Positions 45,637 to 54,798 of a stretch of 64,000 bases of DNA are shown in pieces; within the stretch, counting starts at the first letter, position 1; every line of letters starts with the position of its first letter. The DNA is from Natronococcus sp. CG52 (lineage in GTDB: Archaea > Halobacteriota > Halobacteria > Halobacteriales > Natrialbaceae): assembly GCF_023913515.1 (NCBI RefSeq), contig NZ_CP099391.1, positions 620,001 to 684,000 of the forward strand, read 5' to 3'. Made by a program: the position numbers and the translations under genes. Below the pieces are notes generated by a model. It was not told the DNA's origin. It worked only from the letters and a program-made list of their open reading frames with translations, and did not search any database.

Positions 45637-45871
45637 GGCCGAGAGCGCGGCTCGAGCACCGCGAGAGGCGTGCGATCCGGGGAAGGACAGGTGATTCATC
45701 GGTTCCGACCGCGAGCCTCCAAGAGGCGAGCGGGCCGACGACTGACGTGGAGGACGCGTAGCGTCCGGAACGGAAGGAGGAGCGCTTTTGATCAACCTTT
45801 TACCGAGTGACAGCGCGACGTGCGACAGCAACGCTGTCGCCGTCGCGTCTCGAACGCAGCGTAAAAGGTTG
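45637..45871 (+). repeat. Dispersed structured element, copy 3
   Basis: This is a 235-bp copy, almost the same length as copy 2. The block order is GGCCGAGAG, GGGGAAGGACAGG (45679), GACCGCGAGC, GAGCGGGCCGACGACTGACG, GGAAGGAGGAGCGC, TTTTGATC. The terminal stem is a perfect 11 bp, CAACCTTTTAC (45793-45803) with GTAAAAGGTTG (45861-45871). Inside is a 14-bp hairpin with one bulge at 45815-45846. It lies between convergent genes and ends 3 bp from the stop of the reductase gene. Confidence 0.8.
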
Positions 45872-45874
45872 GTG

Positions 45875-47281
45875 TTAGTACTTCGGCTCCGCCCCGGTCG
45901 TCTCGTAGACTGCGTCCATCAGGTCGTCGCGACGATCCTGCCAGCTGTCGAGCGCGCCGGGGTGGGACGGGTAGTTCTCGTAGTGGGCGAGCAGTTCGTC
46001 GGCCCGCCGCTTCGTCCGGTAGAGGTTCCAGATCGTGCCCCAGTGGCCGCGGCTCTTGAGCAGGGCCTCCGCCTTGAGCTTCGGTCCGATGTCCGTGCTG
46101 CCGGAGTACAGCGCCTCGGCGAGTTTGTCGCCCGGCATCGCGGCGAGCAGCCCCATCAGGTCGTCGACGTCGACGGCCGTCGAAAGGATGTTGTAGACGT
46201 CCAGCGCGGCGTAGCGGGCGCCGAAGTGCTCCATCACGCGCTGATTGTACTCCCAGAGGGTAGCCTCGCCGCAGTCGCCGGTCTCGAGCGCCTCGATCGC
46301 CTGGTCGGCGGCGTACTTGCCGGCGTAGGCGGCTCCGGCGATACCGCCGCCCGTCGTGGGGTTGACGTGTCCGGCGGCATCGCCGACGGCCATGTAGCCG
46401 GGATGGACGGCCGAATCGTACGGCCGCCGCGTCGGAAGCGCGGCGCCGAGTTTGTCCTCGACCTCGGCGCCGTCGAACTCCGCACGGCTCTGGAGGTCGC
46501 GCTTGAGATCCTCGACGAGTTCCATCGGCTCCTCGGTCATCTGGAAGCCGAGTCCGGCGTTGATCTCCGTCTCCGTGCGCGGGAAGTACCAGAGGTAGCC
46601 CGCCGCGCGCTCGGTCGGCTTGAAGACGAGCGCGTCGGACCACTCGACGGGTTCGTCGACGGTGACGATCTCGCGGTAGGCCGAACAGAAGTGCGTGTAG
46701 TTGACGTTCGTGTCGAACGTCGACTCCGAGAAGTCGACGTGGTCCTGGAGTACCGACAGCGAGCCGGCGGCGTCGATGACGATATCGGCCTCGTACTCGA
46801 GTCGCTCTCCCTTCCGCGTCGCCGTGACGCCGGTCACCTGGCCGTCGTCGGCCTGGGTGACGTCCTGGACGACGGTGTCGTAGTGGACGTCGGCGCCGGT
46901 CTCCTCGGCGCCCTCGATGATCAGCTTGCCGTACTCCAGGCGGTCGATGACGGCCAGCTCCCCGGGAACGGGGATCTCGAGGACCGTATCCTCCTGCGGG
47001 ATCTCGAAGCGGCCGTGGTCGACGCCGGTGTTGGTGAACGCGGGTTCGATCTTCGACTTGGGAATCGACTCGGGGAAGGCGTCCGCACCCTTCAGCGCGT
47101 CCCCGCAGGCGATGTGCCCCGCCTCTTCCTCGGACTTTCGCTCGAGGATGACGGCGTCGTATCCCTCGCGTGCGACGGTCGCTGCGGCGTAACAGCCTGC
47201 GGTCCCGGCGCCGACGACGACCACGTCCGGCGATCGAGTCTCGGGCGTCGCGGCGGTGGCCGACTGTTCCTGCGTACTCAT
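45875..47281 (-). CDS. Geranylgeranyl reductase family protein
   Basis: This 468-residue FAD-dependent reductase begins MSTQEQSATAATPETRSPDV. The FAD-binding VVVVGAGTAGCYAAATVARE and the second FAD motif VGDAAGHVNPTTGGGIAGAA are present. The GGR family saturates isoprenoid chains of archaeal lipids or respiratory quinones. It is longer than the classic 400-residue GGR, with an added C-terminal domain. The exact substrate is not clear. The start at 47281 is preferred to 47347. Confidence 0.92.
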   Translation of the reverse strand: MSTQEQSATAATPETRSPDVVVVGAGTAGCYAAATVAREGYDAVILERKSEEEAGHIACGDALKGADAFPESIPKSKIEPAFTNTGVDHGRFEIPQEDTVLEIPVPGELAVIDRLEYGKLIIEGAEETGADVHYDTVVQDVTQADDGQVTGVTATRKGERLEYEADIVIDAAGSLSVLQDHVDFSESTFDTNVNYTHFCSAYREIVTVDEPVEWSDALVFKPTERAAGYLWYFPRTETEINAGLGFQMTEEPMELVEDLKRDLQSRAEFDGAEVEDKLGAALPTRRPYDSAVHPGYMAVGDAAGHVNPTTGGGIAGAAYAGKYAADQAIEALETGDCGEATLWEYNQRVMEHFGARYAALDVYNILSTAVDVDDLMGLLAAMPGDKLAEALYSGSTDIGPKLKAEALLKSRGHWGTIWNLYRTKRRADELLAHYENYPSHPGALDSWQDRRDDLMDAVYETTGAEPKY

Positions 47282-47465
47282 ATCGATAATGTGTATTCCG
47301 CGGTAAGAAAACGTTTTATGAGCGATCCGGCGATCCGTCGGCGACAAAACTCCGGCCGATGCCGGGCGGCCGGGCCGTGCCGGGTCGACCCCGGGTAGCT
47401 TCCGTCGGAACTGTCACGAGCGATTGTAATAAAGAGTTTTGGTGGGGTCTTTCGTACCGTCCCGT

Positions 47466-47801
47466 ATGACAGAGTACACCGTCGAGTTCGTCGGCACGGG
47501 CGAGACGATCACCTGCACGGACAAGGAGACCATCCTCAGCCGCTGTCTCGAGGAGGGAATCGCCCAGGAGTACTCCTGCCGCGTCGGGATGTGTCTGGCC
47601 TGTTCGGCCGAGATCGTCGAGGGCGAGGTCACCCAGCCGGCGGCTCGCGGGCTCACGGAGAAAGAAGCAGAGAACTACGCGCTCACCTGCATGGCGCGAC
47701 CGCAGTCGGACCTCAAACTCGACCGCGGAAAGTACCCGCCGAGCATCGAGGGCGACCTCGAGGCGGACACCGGAAACGAACCGACGCCGGCTGACGACTG
47801 A
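47466..47801 (+). CDS. 2Fe-2S ferredoxin
   Basis: This 111-residue plant-type ferredoxin has cluster cysteines in YSCRVGMCLACSAEIVEGEV plus the fourth in YALTCMARP. The spacing CX4CX2C...C fits the family. It lacks the extra N-terminal halophilic insertion of the main haloarchaeal ferredoxin, so it is probably a specialised electron carrier. It is divergent from the geranylgeranyl reductase, which needs reduced cofactors, so the two could be functional partners. Start at 47466. Confidence 0.93.
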   Translation: MTEYTVEFVGTGETITCTDKETILSRCLEEGIAQEYSCRVGMCLACSAEIVEGEVTQPAARGLTEKEAENYALTCMARPQSDLKLDRGKYPPSIEGDLEADTGNEPTPADD

Positions 47802-47895
47802 CCCTCCGTCCCCTACTTCTAGACGAACTCTCGAGAAACGACGATAGCGTCAGAACGATCCGAGATCGCGTCGGTCTGTGGCCGATCCCGGTCGA

Positions 47896-49050
47896 TCAGT
47901 CGACGAAGTCGATGTCGTCGCCCTGCGGCGCCTGCTCGGGCTGGACCGCTTCGCCCTCTCCGCGGCCGTAGATCTGTGGCGACTCGACGCCCGTGACGAC
48001 GATCATCGTCCGCATGCTGCCCTCGAGGGTCTCGTCGATCGAGGTCCCCCAGATGATGCGGGCGTCGGGGTCGATCCGGTCGTAGATCTCTTCGACGACT
48101 CCCTCCGCCTCCTCGATGGACATGTCGTTGCCGCCGGTGACGTTGACCAGCGCGGAACTCGCGCCGGAGATGTCGACGTCGAGCAGCGGCGATCGGAGGG
48201 CGGTCTTGACCGAGTCCTCGGCCTTGGCTTCCGAGTCGGACTCGCCGAGACCGATCATGGCGACGCCGCCGCGTTCCATCACGGTGCGGACGTCGGCGAA
48301 GTCGAGGTTGACGAGGCCGGGTTTCGTGATCAGCTCCGTGATCCCCTTCACCGAGCGCATCAGCACCTCGTCGCTCACCTTGAACGCCTGGCGGACGGGA
48401 AGTTTGCCGACCGAGTCGAGCAGGCGGTCGTTCGGGACGACGATGACGGTGTCGCTCACGTCGCGAAGTCGCTCGAGACCGGCTTCGGCGTTCGTCCGGC
48501 GGACCTCTCCCTCGGCGGTGAACGGCGTGGTAACGATCGAGATCGTGAGTGCACCGGACTCGCGGGCCGCCTTCGCGACGACGGGCGCGGATCCGGTACC
48601 GGTGCCACCGCCGAGGCCGGCCGTAACGAAGACCATGTCGGAGCCGTCGATGGCGTCGTAGATGTCCTCCTGGCTCTCGAGGGCGGCCTCTTCACCGACC
48701 TGGGGGAGCGAACCGGCGCCGCGGCCGCCGGTCTTGTCCTCGCCCATCAGAATCTTGGTGTCGGCCTCGATCTCCACGAGGTGTTGAACGTCCGTGTTCG
48801 CGGCGACGAGTTTCGCGCCGTGGATTCCCTCCTCGTGCATCCGGTTGATCGTGTTTCCGCCGGCACCCCCGCAGCCGACGACCGTGATGTCGGTCTGGAG
48901 ATCCTGCAGAACGTCTTCCAGTTCGTCGTCCGTCATCGTCCCTGTGTTGGTGTCCGATCCGTCCGCGGTCGACGGGCCGGACCCCGACTCGGGAACCTCC
49001 CCCTCCGCGTTTTCGGCCTCGTCGATCGCGTCTTCGATGAGAGAGTCCAT
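47896..49050 (-). CDS. ftsZ1: Cell division GTPase FtsZ1
   Basis: This 384-residue protein has the tubulin/FtsZ core: [13 protein letters not shown], the signature [14 protein letters not shown], and the T7 loop [10 protein letters not shown]. The acidic N-terminal extension with [19 protein letters not shown] and the acidic tail are those of haloarchaeal FtsZ1, not FtsZ2. FtsZ1 recruits and stabilises the division ring. secE and nusG, which I would expect next to it in many haloarchaea, are not adjacent here. Promoter elements lie at 49059-49119. Confidence 0.97.
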   Translation of the reverse strand: MDSLIEDAIDEAENAEGEVPESGSGPSTADGSDTNTGTMTDDELEDVLQDLQTDITVVGCGGAGGNTINRMHEEGIHGAKLVAANTDVQHLVEIEADTKILMGEDKTGGRGAGSLPQVGEEAALESQEDIYDAIDGSDMVFVTAGLGGGTGTGSAPVVAKAARESGALTISIVTTPFTAEGEVRRTNAEAGLERLRDVSDTVIVVPNDRLLDSVGKLPVRQAFKVSDEVLMRSVKGITELITKPGLVNLDFADVRTVMERGGVAMIGLGESDSEAKAEDSVKTALRSPLLDVDISGASSALVNVTGGNDMSIEEAEGVVEEIYDRIDPDARIIWGTSIDETLEGSMRTMIVVTGVESPQIYGRGEGEAVQPEQAPQGDDIDFVD

Positions 49051-49058
49051 TCCTGGCC

Positions 49059-49119
49059 CTGACTAGTAGATGGAGCGTAATTACCTTTCCCCTACACGTC
49101 AGACTTCTGGCTGACTAGT
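49059..49119 (-). promoter_or_regulatory. ftsZ1 promoter with paired CTGACTAGTA repeats
   Basis: The direct repeat CTGACTAGTA occurs at 49059-49068 and 49111-49120 (plus-strand reading), 52 bp apart. A TATA-like GGTAATTACG (minus strand) lies between them, about 31 bp from the ATG. The first repeat thus lies at the expected transcription start and the second upstream of TATA. Each contains palindromic ACTAGT, as does the PRC-barrel promoter at 1301. Confidence 0.6.
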
Positions 49120-49207
49120 AAGGAGATCTTACCTATCACGACCAGTGAATTAAAAATCCCGCAATAGCGGGCGGGAATGATACAATTACTGTTCTCTTTC
49201 GATTCGG

Positions 49208-50527
49208 TCAGATCGGGAACCGATGCGTCCGCTCGCGATGAACTGTTTCGGGTTTGATGGTTTCGCCGTTAACGGTGACGGGTTCACCGGAGGTGAGCGC
49301 ACCGAACTTCGGCCCCTCGGGAATACCGAGCGTCCGGGCGAGTTCCGGATCGAAGGCCAGTTCCTCGACGAGGACGGCGTCGTCCTCGACCGTCACCGAC
49401 TCGTACTTCGTCTCGAGGACGGCGGCTCCCTCCTCGACGATCCGGCGCCGACTCTCGGACTTCGGGACGGCGGCTCGCGCGCCGACGCGGCTCCCGCTGT
49501 TCTCGGTCTCGAACGCGACGCTGTGGTGTTCGACGATCTCGCGAACCCGGACGGGATCGATCCCTTCCGCCGTCTCGATCAGTTCCGTCGGGAGGTCGAC
49601 GACCGCAAACGACGACTCGGATCGGACACCGAATCGGACGCCGCCCCCGATCGTCCCGAGTCTCGACTCGACGGCGTCGACGAGTTCCAGAGAGCGGTTG
49701 CCGACTTCGCGCAGCCAGGTTTCGCCGACGATCCGACAGTCGAGTTCGGCCAGCGTCTCCTCGAGCACCGGCCACTCGCCGTCGAGCATCGCGACGTCGG
49801 CCCGACTCGCCGCGAACGCCTGCTCGAGGACCTGACGGTGGCTCTCGGGGTGGCCCATCGCCTCGAGCGCCCAGTCGGCGGCGATGTGGCCGACCGCCCA
49901 CGGCGTCTCCCGGGTGATCCGTCCGAACCGCGGCGCGTAGTGGTTACCGCCAAAGCCGACGAACTGTCCGGAACTGTGGGGGTCGACGTCGCGCAGGTCG
50001 AGGATAGCGCGCGCGACCGCTTCCGCGCCGTCGGGGTCGTCCCACTGTTCGTCGCCGCTGCCGAGTTCGGCGAACAGCGACGGACAGCCGACGTCGCTCG
50101 GCCCGTGGTGGGTACACTCCATGCCAACCTCGTACTCGTCGGGCGCGTACTCCTCGAAGGCCTCGAGCAGCCGAGAGAGGGCGTTCGGACACGCCTCGGC
50201 GAGCGTATCGTCTTCGCCGCCGAACTCCGCCGGCCCGAAGCTCCCCGTGAAGTGGCCCGTGAGCAGGGCGCCAGTGTCGCCGGAGTGACGCGACGCGAAC
50301 ACGAGCAGGTCGGGGTCGCAGTCGAACGCGGCGGCCGGGCGCTCGAGTTCGAGATGTAAGTCGTCGAAGGAGCGAAGTTCGGCGTTCTCGAGTCGGTAGA
50401 AGGTGCCGCCGCCGCCGGCGTCGGGACTGGTGTCGTCCTCTTGGGCCGTCCAGTCGGCGCGCTCGCGGAGGTGGTCGCAGATGCGGACGGACGCGCGGTC
50501 GGCGCGGCTCTCGACGATTGCGATCAC
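49208..50527 (-). CDS. dtdA: D-aminoacyl-tRNA deacylase
   Basis: This 439-residue archaeal/plant-type DtdA (GEK1 family) removes D-amino acids from tRNA. Conserved parts are VFASRHSGDTGALLTGHFTG, GMECTHHGPSDVGCPSLFAE and GFGGNHYAPRFGRITRE, which hold the zinc and active-site histidines. Haloarchaeal members carry a long C-terminal extension, seen here after about residue 270. It is on the ftsZ1 strand, 157 bp upstream. Confidence 0.95.
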   Translation of the reverse strand: MIAIVESRADRASVRICDHLRERADWTAQEDDTSPDAGGGGTFYRLENAELRSFDDLHLELERPAAAFDCDPDLLVFASRHSGDTGALLTGHFTGSFGPAEFGGEDDTLAEACPNALSRLLEAFEEYAPDEYEVGMECTHHGPSDVGCPSLFAELGSGDEQWDDPDGAEAVARAILDLRDVDPHSSGQFVGFGGNHYAPRFGRITRETPWAVGHIAADWALEAMGHPESHRQVLEQAFAASRADVAMLDGEWPVLEETLAELDCRIVGETWLREVGNRSLELVDAVESRLGTIGGGVRFGVRSESSFAVVDLPTELIETAEGIDPVRVREIVEHHSVAFETENSGSRVGARAAVPKSESRRRIVEEGAAVLETKYESVTVEDDAVLVEELAFDPELARTLGIPEGPKFGALTSGEPVTVNGETIKPETVHRERTHRFPI

Positions 50528-50595
50528 GAGTCGAGTGTCGGTTACGACGCCTCGAATACCCTGCGTTTTCGGCCGTTCGGGCCGCGAGTCGAGAA

Positions 50596-51063
50596 TCAGT
50601 CGGAGGCGATCGGCTGCTCCGGCGCGGGGGCTTCAGTCGAGAGTAGCTGCGCGTAGTCGTCGAGATCCAGCGCGAACTCGCGGGCGGTCGTCGGACTGAC
50701 CCACTCGTACTCGAACTCGGAGCCGTGTTCCTCGCCGCCGTCGGCGACCGTGTGAGTCCACTCGTCGCGCGGTTCGTGAACGGTCGCGTGGAAGAAGTGG
50801 CGGACGTACCGCTTCGGCGGCGACCGGCGACGCGTCCAGACGTCCGTCGTGACGTGTCGCGCTCCGTGCAGGTTCTCGAGTCCGCTCTCCTCTCTCACTT
50901 CCCGGAACAGTCCCTCCCGGGGAGATTCGCCCGTCTCGAGCGTTCCCTTCGGAATCTGCAGTCCGTCGTGGCCTGGTCCCTCGAATACGAGCAACTCGCC
51001 CGTTTTCCGCGTGATGTACGCACAGGCCTTGTGTACGTACGTCACGTTCTCCGTTTCGTTCAT
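50596..51063 (-). CDS. Nudix hydrolase
   Basis: The start at 51063 gives 155 residues beginning MNETENVTYVHKACAYITRK. The Nudix box is GTLETGESPREGLFREVREE with SGLEN following. An aromatic, basic middle (RRRSPPKRYVRHFFHATVHE) suggests a distinct substrate pocket. The substrate is unknown. It lies upstream of dtdA on the same strand, 68 bp apart. Confidence 0.9.
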   Translation of the reverse strand: MNETENVTYVHKACAYITRKTGELLVFEGPGHDGLQIPKGTLETGESPREGLFREVREESGLENLHGARHVTTDVWTRRRSPPKRYVRHFFHATVHEPRDEWTHTVADGGEEHGSEFEYEWVSPTTAREFALDLDDYAQLLSTEAPAPEQPIASD

Positions 51064-51138
51064 GGCCGTACCTATCACGTGTTTCAGGTAAAGCCCTCTC
51101 CCAAAGTGTTTGGGGCGAGACTGCCAGCGCCTCGTCGA

Positions 51139-52083
51139 TCACGGCAGTAGCAGGGTGACGAACGCAACGTAGCCGGCGACGAGTGCGACCCCGTCGAGGC
51201 GAGACAGTCGTCTGCCGTACCCCATCATCGCGACCAGTACGACGGTGAAGACGACCAGCACCGGCAGTTCGAACCGGAGCGTGCTCGGGGCGATCTCGAT
51301 CGGCGTGATCAGTGCGACGATGCCGAGCACCGCGAGGACGTTGTAGATGTTCGAGCCGACGACGTTCCCGACGGCGAACGCCGTCTCGTCCCGGATCGCG
51401 CCGATGACCGAAGCCGCCAGCTCGGGCAGCGAGGTGCCGAGTGCGAGCACCGTGAGTCCGACGAACAGTTCGGAGAAGCCGAGCTTCAGGAGGAGATCGG
51501 AGCCGCCGGCGACGAGCCAGCGCGAGCCGATAACGAGCGCCAGGAGTCCGCCGACGACGAGCGCGCCGTCGCGGAGTTCGACGCCGTTTCCCGCATCGGG
51601 GGTATCCTCGAGCGGCGCGGGATCGGCGTTGACGTAGTAGAGCAGGTACGCCGTGAAGCCGCCGAGAACGAGCAGGAAGAGCGCTCCCTCGAGACGACCG
51701 ATCGTCCCGTTCGATCCGAAGGCGACGAGCAGGATCGCCGCGAACGCCATGAACGGGACGTGTCGCTTCACGACCGTCTCGCTGACCGAAAGCGGCTTGA
51801 TCAGCGTGGCGACGCCGAGGACCAGTCCGATGTTCGCGATGTTCGAGCCGATGACCGCTCCCAGTCCGATGTCCGTCGAGACGTCGAGCGCGCCGATGGT
51901 CGCGACGAACAGCTCCGGCGCGGTCGTCGCGAACGCGATCACCGTCACGCCGACGGTCGCCGCCCGGAGGCCGATCCCGAGCGCGAGTCGACCGGCGCCG
52001 GCGACGAGCAACTCCGCGCCGCCGTAGAGGGCGACGACCCCGCCCAGGAGCAACAGCAGAGAGAACGCGGTCTCGGAGAGCAT
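51139..52083 (-). CDS. Calcium/sodium antiporter (CaCA family)
   Basis: This 314-residue exchanger has about 10 membrane segments in two inverted halves. The ion-binding alpha repeats are FATTAPELFVA with GSNIANIGLVLG in the first half and LGTSLPELAAS with GNVVGSNIYNVLAVLG in the second. These acidic, Ser and Asn residues bind Ca2+ and Na+. The start at 52083 gives MLSETAFSLLLLLGGVVALY. Confidence 0.95.
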   Translation of the reverse strand: MLSETAFSLLLLLGGVVALYGGAELLVAGAGRLALGIGLRAATVGVTVIAFATTAPELFVATIGALDVSTDIGLGAVIGSNIANIGLVLGVATLIKPLSVSETVVKRHVPFMAFAAILLVAFGSNGTIGRLEGALFLLVLGGFTAYLLYYVNADPAPLEDTPDAGNGVELRDGALVVGGLLALVIGSRWLVAGGSDLLLKLGFSELFVGLTVLALGTSLPELAASVIGAIRDETAFAVGNVVGSNIYNVLAVLGIVALITPIEIAPSTLRFELPVLVVFTVVLVAMMGYGRRLSRLDGVALVAGYVAFVTLLLP

Positions 52084-52175
52084 ACGTGTCGCTACTCGAG
52101 AGCGTGGTATAAGCGACGCGGAGATGAGTGAGGCCGAGACATTATTATGTATTGCTCGATAAGTATCGGCAGCAA

Positions 52176-53747
52176 ATGAGTGACGACCCGGAGTCAATTG
52201 CTCCACTTGTCGCTGACTCCGCAACGGCGGTCTTCGATCGAATCAGCGATGCGGTTTTCGCGCTCGACGAGGAGTGGCGGTTTACCTTTCTCAACGAACA
52301 GGCGGAGCACATCCTCCGGCAAAGCGAGGCGGAACTGCTCGGAAAGCCCATCTGGGAGGCGTTTCCCGGCGCGGTCGGATCGACGTTTCAGCGGGAGTAC
52401 GAACGGGCCATGGAGACCCAGGAGGCGGTCACGTTCGAGGAGTTCTACCAGCCGCTCGACACCTGGTTCGAGGTCCGGGCGTACCCCTCGGAGAACGGAC
52501 TCTCCGTCTACTTTCGCGACATCAGCGCGCGTGCCGAGCGAGAGCGGGAGCTTCGGAAACGCAAGCGAGCGCTCCGCCAGGCCTACGAGATCGTTGCGGA
52601 CCCGGATCGGACGTTCTCCGAGCAGGTCGACGCGCTCTTGACGACCGTCCGCGACGTGATCGGAACCGACTACGCGACGCTCTCGCGCGTTCGCGAGGAC
52701 GCCGACGAGTACATCTTCGAAACGATCGACATCCCGGACGGCGTCGAACTCCAGGAGGGCGACGTGGTATCGCTCTCGCTCCTGCCGAACTGCGCGACGG
52801 TCGTTCGGACCGGGCAAACGCTCGTCCTCGAGGACGTCGCGGCGGAGGCACCGGAGCTGGTGGATCCCGAGTTCGGCATCGCCTGCTATCTCGGGGCGCC
52901 GATAACCGCCAACGGAGAGGTGTACGGGACCTTCTGCTTCTACGGTACGGAGGCGCGATCCGAAGCGTTCTCCGAGTGGGACGTGACGTTCGTCGAACTG
53001 TTGAGCAACTGGGTGAGCTACGAACTCGAGCGCAAGCAGCGCGAGCACGACCTCGAGGCGTCGAACGAACGCTTGGAGCAGTTCGCCTACACCGTTTCCC
53101 ACGACCTGCAGGAGCCGCTGCGAATGGTCTCGAGCTACCTCTCGCTCATCGAACAGCGCTACGAGGACGAGTTCGACGAGGAGGGACGGGAGTTCCTCGA
53201 GTTCGCCCTCGACGGTGCGGATCGGATGCGCGAAATGATCGACGCGCTGCTCACGTACTCGCGGGTCGAAACGCAGGGCCAGGAGTTCGAACCCGTCGAC
53301 CTGGACGACGTCCTCGAGGACGTACTCGACGACCTCCACCTGCAACTCGAGGAAAACGACGCTTCGGTCTCGACGGAGTCGTTACCCCGTGTCCAAGGAG
53401 ACGACGACCAACTGCGGCAGGTGTTCCAGAACCTGGTCGAGAACGCGATCACCTACTGCGGCGACGAACCGCCGCGGATCCACGTCACCGTCGAACGAGA
53501 CGACGGCACCTGCGTGGTCTCCGTCCGCGACGAGGGGATCGGCATCGATCCGGCGGAGACCGACCGGATCTTCGAGATCTTCGAGCGTCTCCACTCGGTG
53601 GAGGAACACGACGGCACCGGCATCGGCCTCGCGCTCTGTCGGCGGATCGTCGATCGTCACGACGGTGAAATCTGGGTCGAGTCCCAACCCGGCAGGGGTT
53701 CGACGTTCTCGTTCACGCTGCCGTCAGCGGACGCGGCCGACGACTGA
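52176..53747 (+). CDS. PAS-GAF sensor histidine kinase
   Basis: This 523-residue soluble kinase has a PAS domain at about 20-135 (FDRISDAVFALDEEWRFTFL), a GAF domain at about 155-300 and a HisKA domain with the phosphorylated His in YTVSHDLQEPLRM. The HATPase domain has NLVENAITYC, DEGIGIDP and HDGTGIGLALCRRI. No transmembrane segment is seen, so it senses a cytoplasmic signal such as redox or light. No response regulator is adjacent. The start at 52176 gives MSDDPESIAPLVADS. Confidence 0.93.
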   Translation: MSDDPESIAPLVADSATAVFDRISDAVFALDEEWRFTFLNEQAEHILRQSEAELLGKPIWEAFPGAVGSTFQREYERAMETQEAVTFEEFYQPLDTWFEVRAYPSENGLSVYFRDISARAERERELRKRKRALRQAYEIVADPDRTFSEQVDALLTTVRDVIGTDYATLSRVREDADEYIFETIDIPDGVELQEGDVVSLSLLPNCATVVRTGQTLVLEDVAAEAPELVDPEFGIACYLGAPITANGEVYGTFCFYGTEARSEAFSEWDVTFVELLSNWVSYELERKQREHDLEASNERLEQFAYTVSHDLQEPLRMVSSYLSLIEQRYEDEFDEEGREFLEFALDGADRMREMIDALLTYSRVETQGQEFEPVDLDDVLEDVLDDLHLQLEENDASVSTESLPRVQGDDDQLRQVFQNLVENAITYCGDEPPRIHVTVERDDGTCVVSVRDEGIGIDPAETDRIFEIFERLHSVEEHDGTGIGLALCRRIVDRHDGEIWVESQPGRGSTFSFTLPSADAADD

Positions 53748-53914
53748 CGTCGGTCGTACGGTCGTAACAATCCGTGCGATTCCAGATCCGCACGGCACCC
53801 GCGAACGGGTTGATTGCAGCGGAGCGCCGGGTCGGTTTGAACGGAGAGCAGACCTCGAGCCACCGCGTCGTCGAAGCCACACTGATTATGACCCCGCCGG
53901 ATCGAGTACCGGCC

Positions 53915-54724
53915 ATGACGATGAAGGTCTTCGGACTGCTCGGCAACCCCGTCGGTCACTCGCTTTCACCGCCGATGCACGAGGCGGCCTACGACGAACT
54001 CGGGCTCGAGGCGCGCTACGTCACCCTCGAACCGGAGCCGGCGGAGATCGCGGACGCGATCCACGGCGCCGACGCGCTCGGGGTTCGCGGGCTGAACGTG
54101 ACGATCCCGTTCAAGCGGGACGCCCTCGAGATCGTCGACGCGGACGAGCTGGCCACCCGGATCGGCGCGGTAAACACGATCGATTTCAGCGGGTCCGGAC
54201 CGCCGACCGGCCACAACACCGACGCCGGCGGCGCGCTGCGGGCGCTCCGCGATCACGGCGTCGACCTCGAGGGCGCACGCGCGGTGGTCGTCGGTGCCGG
54301 CGGCGCCGGCCGGGCGATCTCGTTCGGACTCGCCGACGCGGGAGCGACGGTAACGATCGCGAACCGGACCGAGTCGACGGCGCACGAACTCGCCGACGAG
54401 GTGCCCGGCGCGTCCGGACAGGGGCTCGAGGACCTTACCGACCTGCTCGCCGACGCCGACGTGCTGGTCAACGCGACGAGCGTCGGGATGGAGGAGGACG
54501 CTACGCCGGTCCCGTCGGAGGCGCTCCACGGCGACCTCGCCGTGATGGACGCCGTCTACCGTCCGCTCGAGACGCGACTGCTGCGCGAGGCCGCCGCCGT
54601 CGGGGCGACGACCGTCGACGGCGCCTGGATGTTGCTCTATCAGGGCGTCGAGGCGTTCGAACTGTGGACGGGTCGCGAGGCACCGGTCGCGACGATGAAC
54701 GAGGCGCTCCGGTCGCGACTCTGA
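53915..54724 (+). CDS. aroE: Shikimate dehydrogenase
   Basis: This 269-residue enzyme reduces 3-dehydroshikimate with NADPH. The substrate region is PVGHSLSPPMHEAAYDELGL, the catalytic Lys lies in NVTIPFKRDA, the Asp in GHNTDAGGAL, and the Rossmann motif is VVVGAGGAGRAISFGL. The start is the ATG at 53915 or 53921. The pab operon downstream uses chorismate, the end product of this pathway. Confidence 0.96.
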   Translation: MTMKVFGLLGNPVGHSLSPPMHEAAYDELGLEARYVTLEPEPAEIADAIHGADALGVRGLNVTIPFKRDALEIVDADELATRIGAVNTIDFSGSGPPTGHNTDAGGALRALRDHGVDLEGARAVVVGAGGAGRAISFGLADAGATVTIANRTESTAHELADEVPGASGQGLEDLTDLLADADVLVNATSVGMEEDATPVPSEALHGDLAVMDAVYRPLETRLLREAAAVGATTVDGAWMLLYQGVEAFELWTGREAPVATMNEALRSRL

Positions 54725-54798
54725 AGCGTCTCCGTTGGAACGCCGCTCGTGCTGGTATCAGGCGAATTTAAGTGAGGGGAGCGGACTATATTCAGCTA

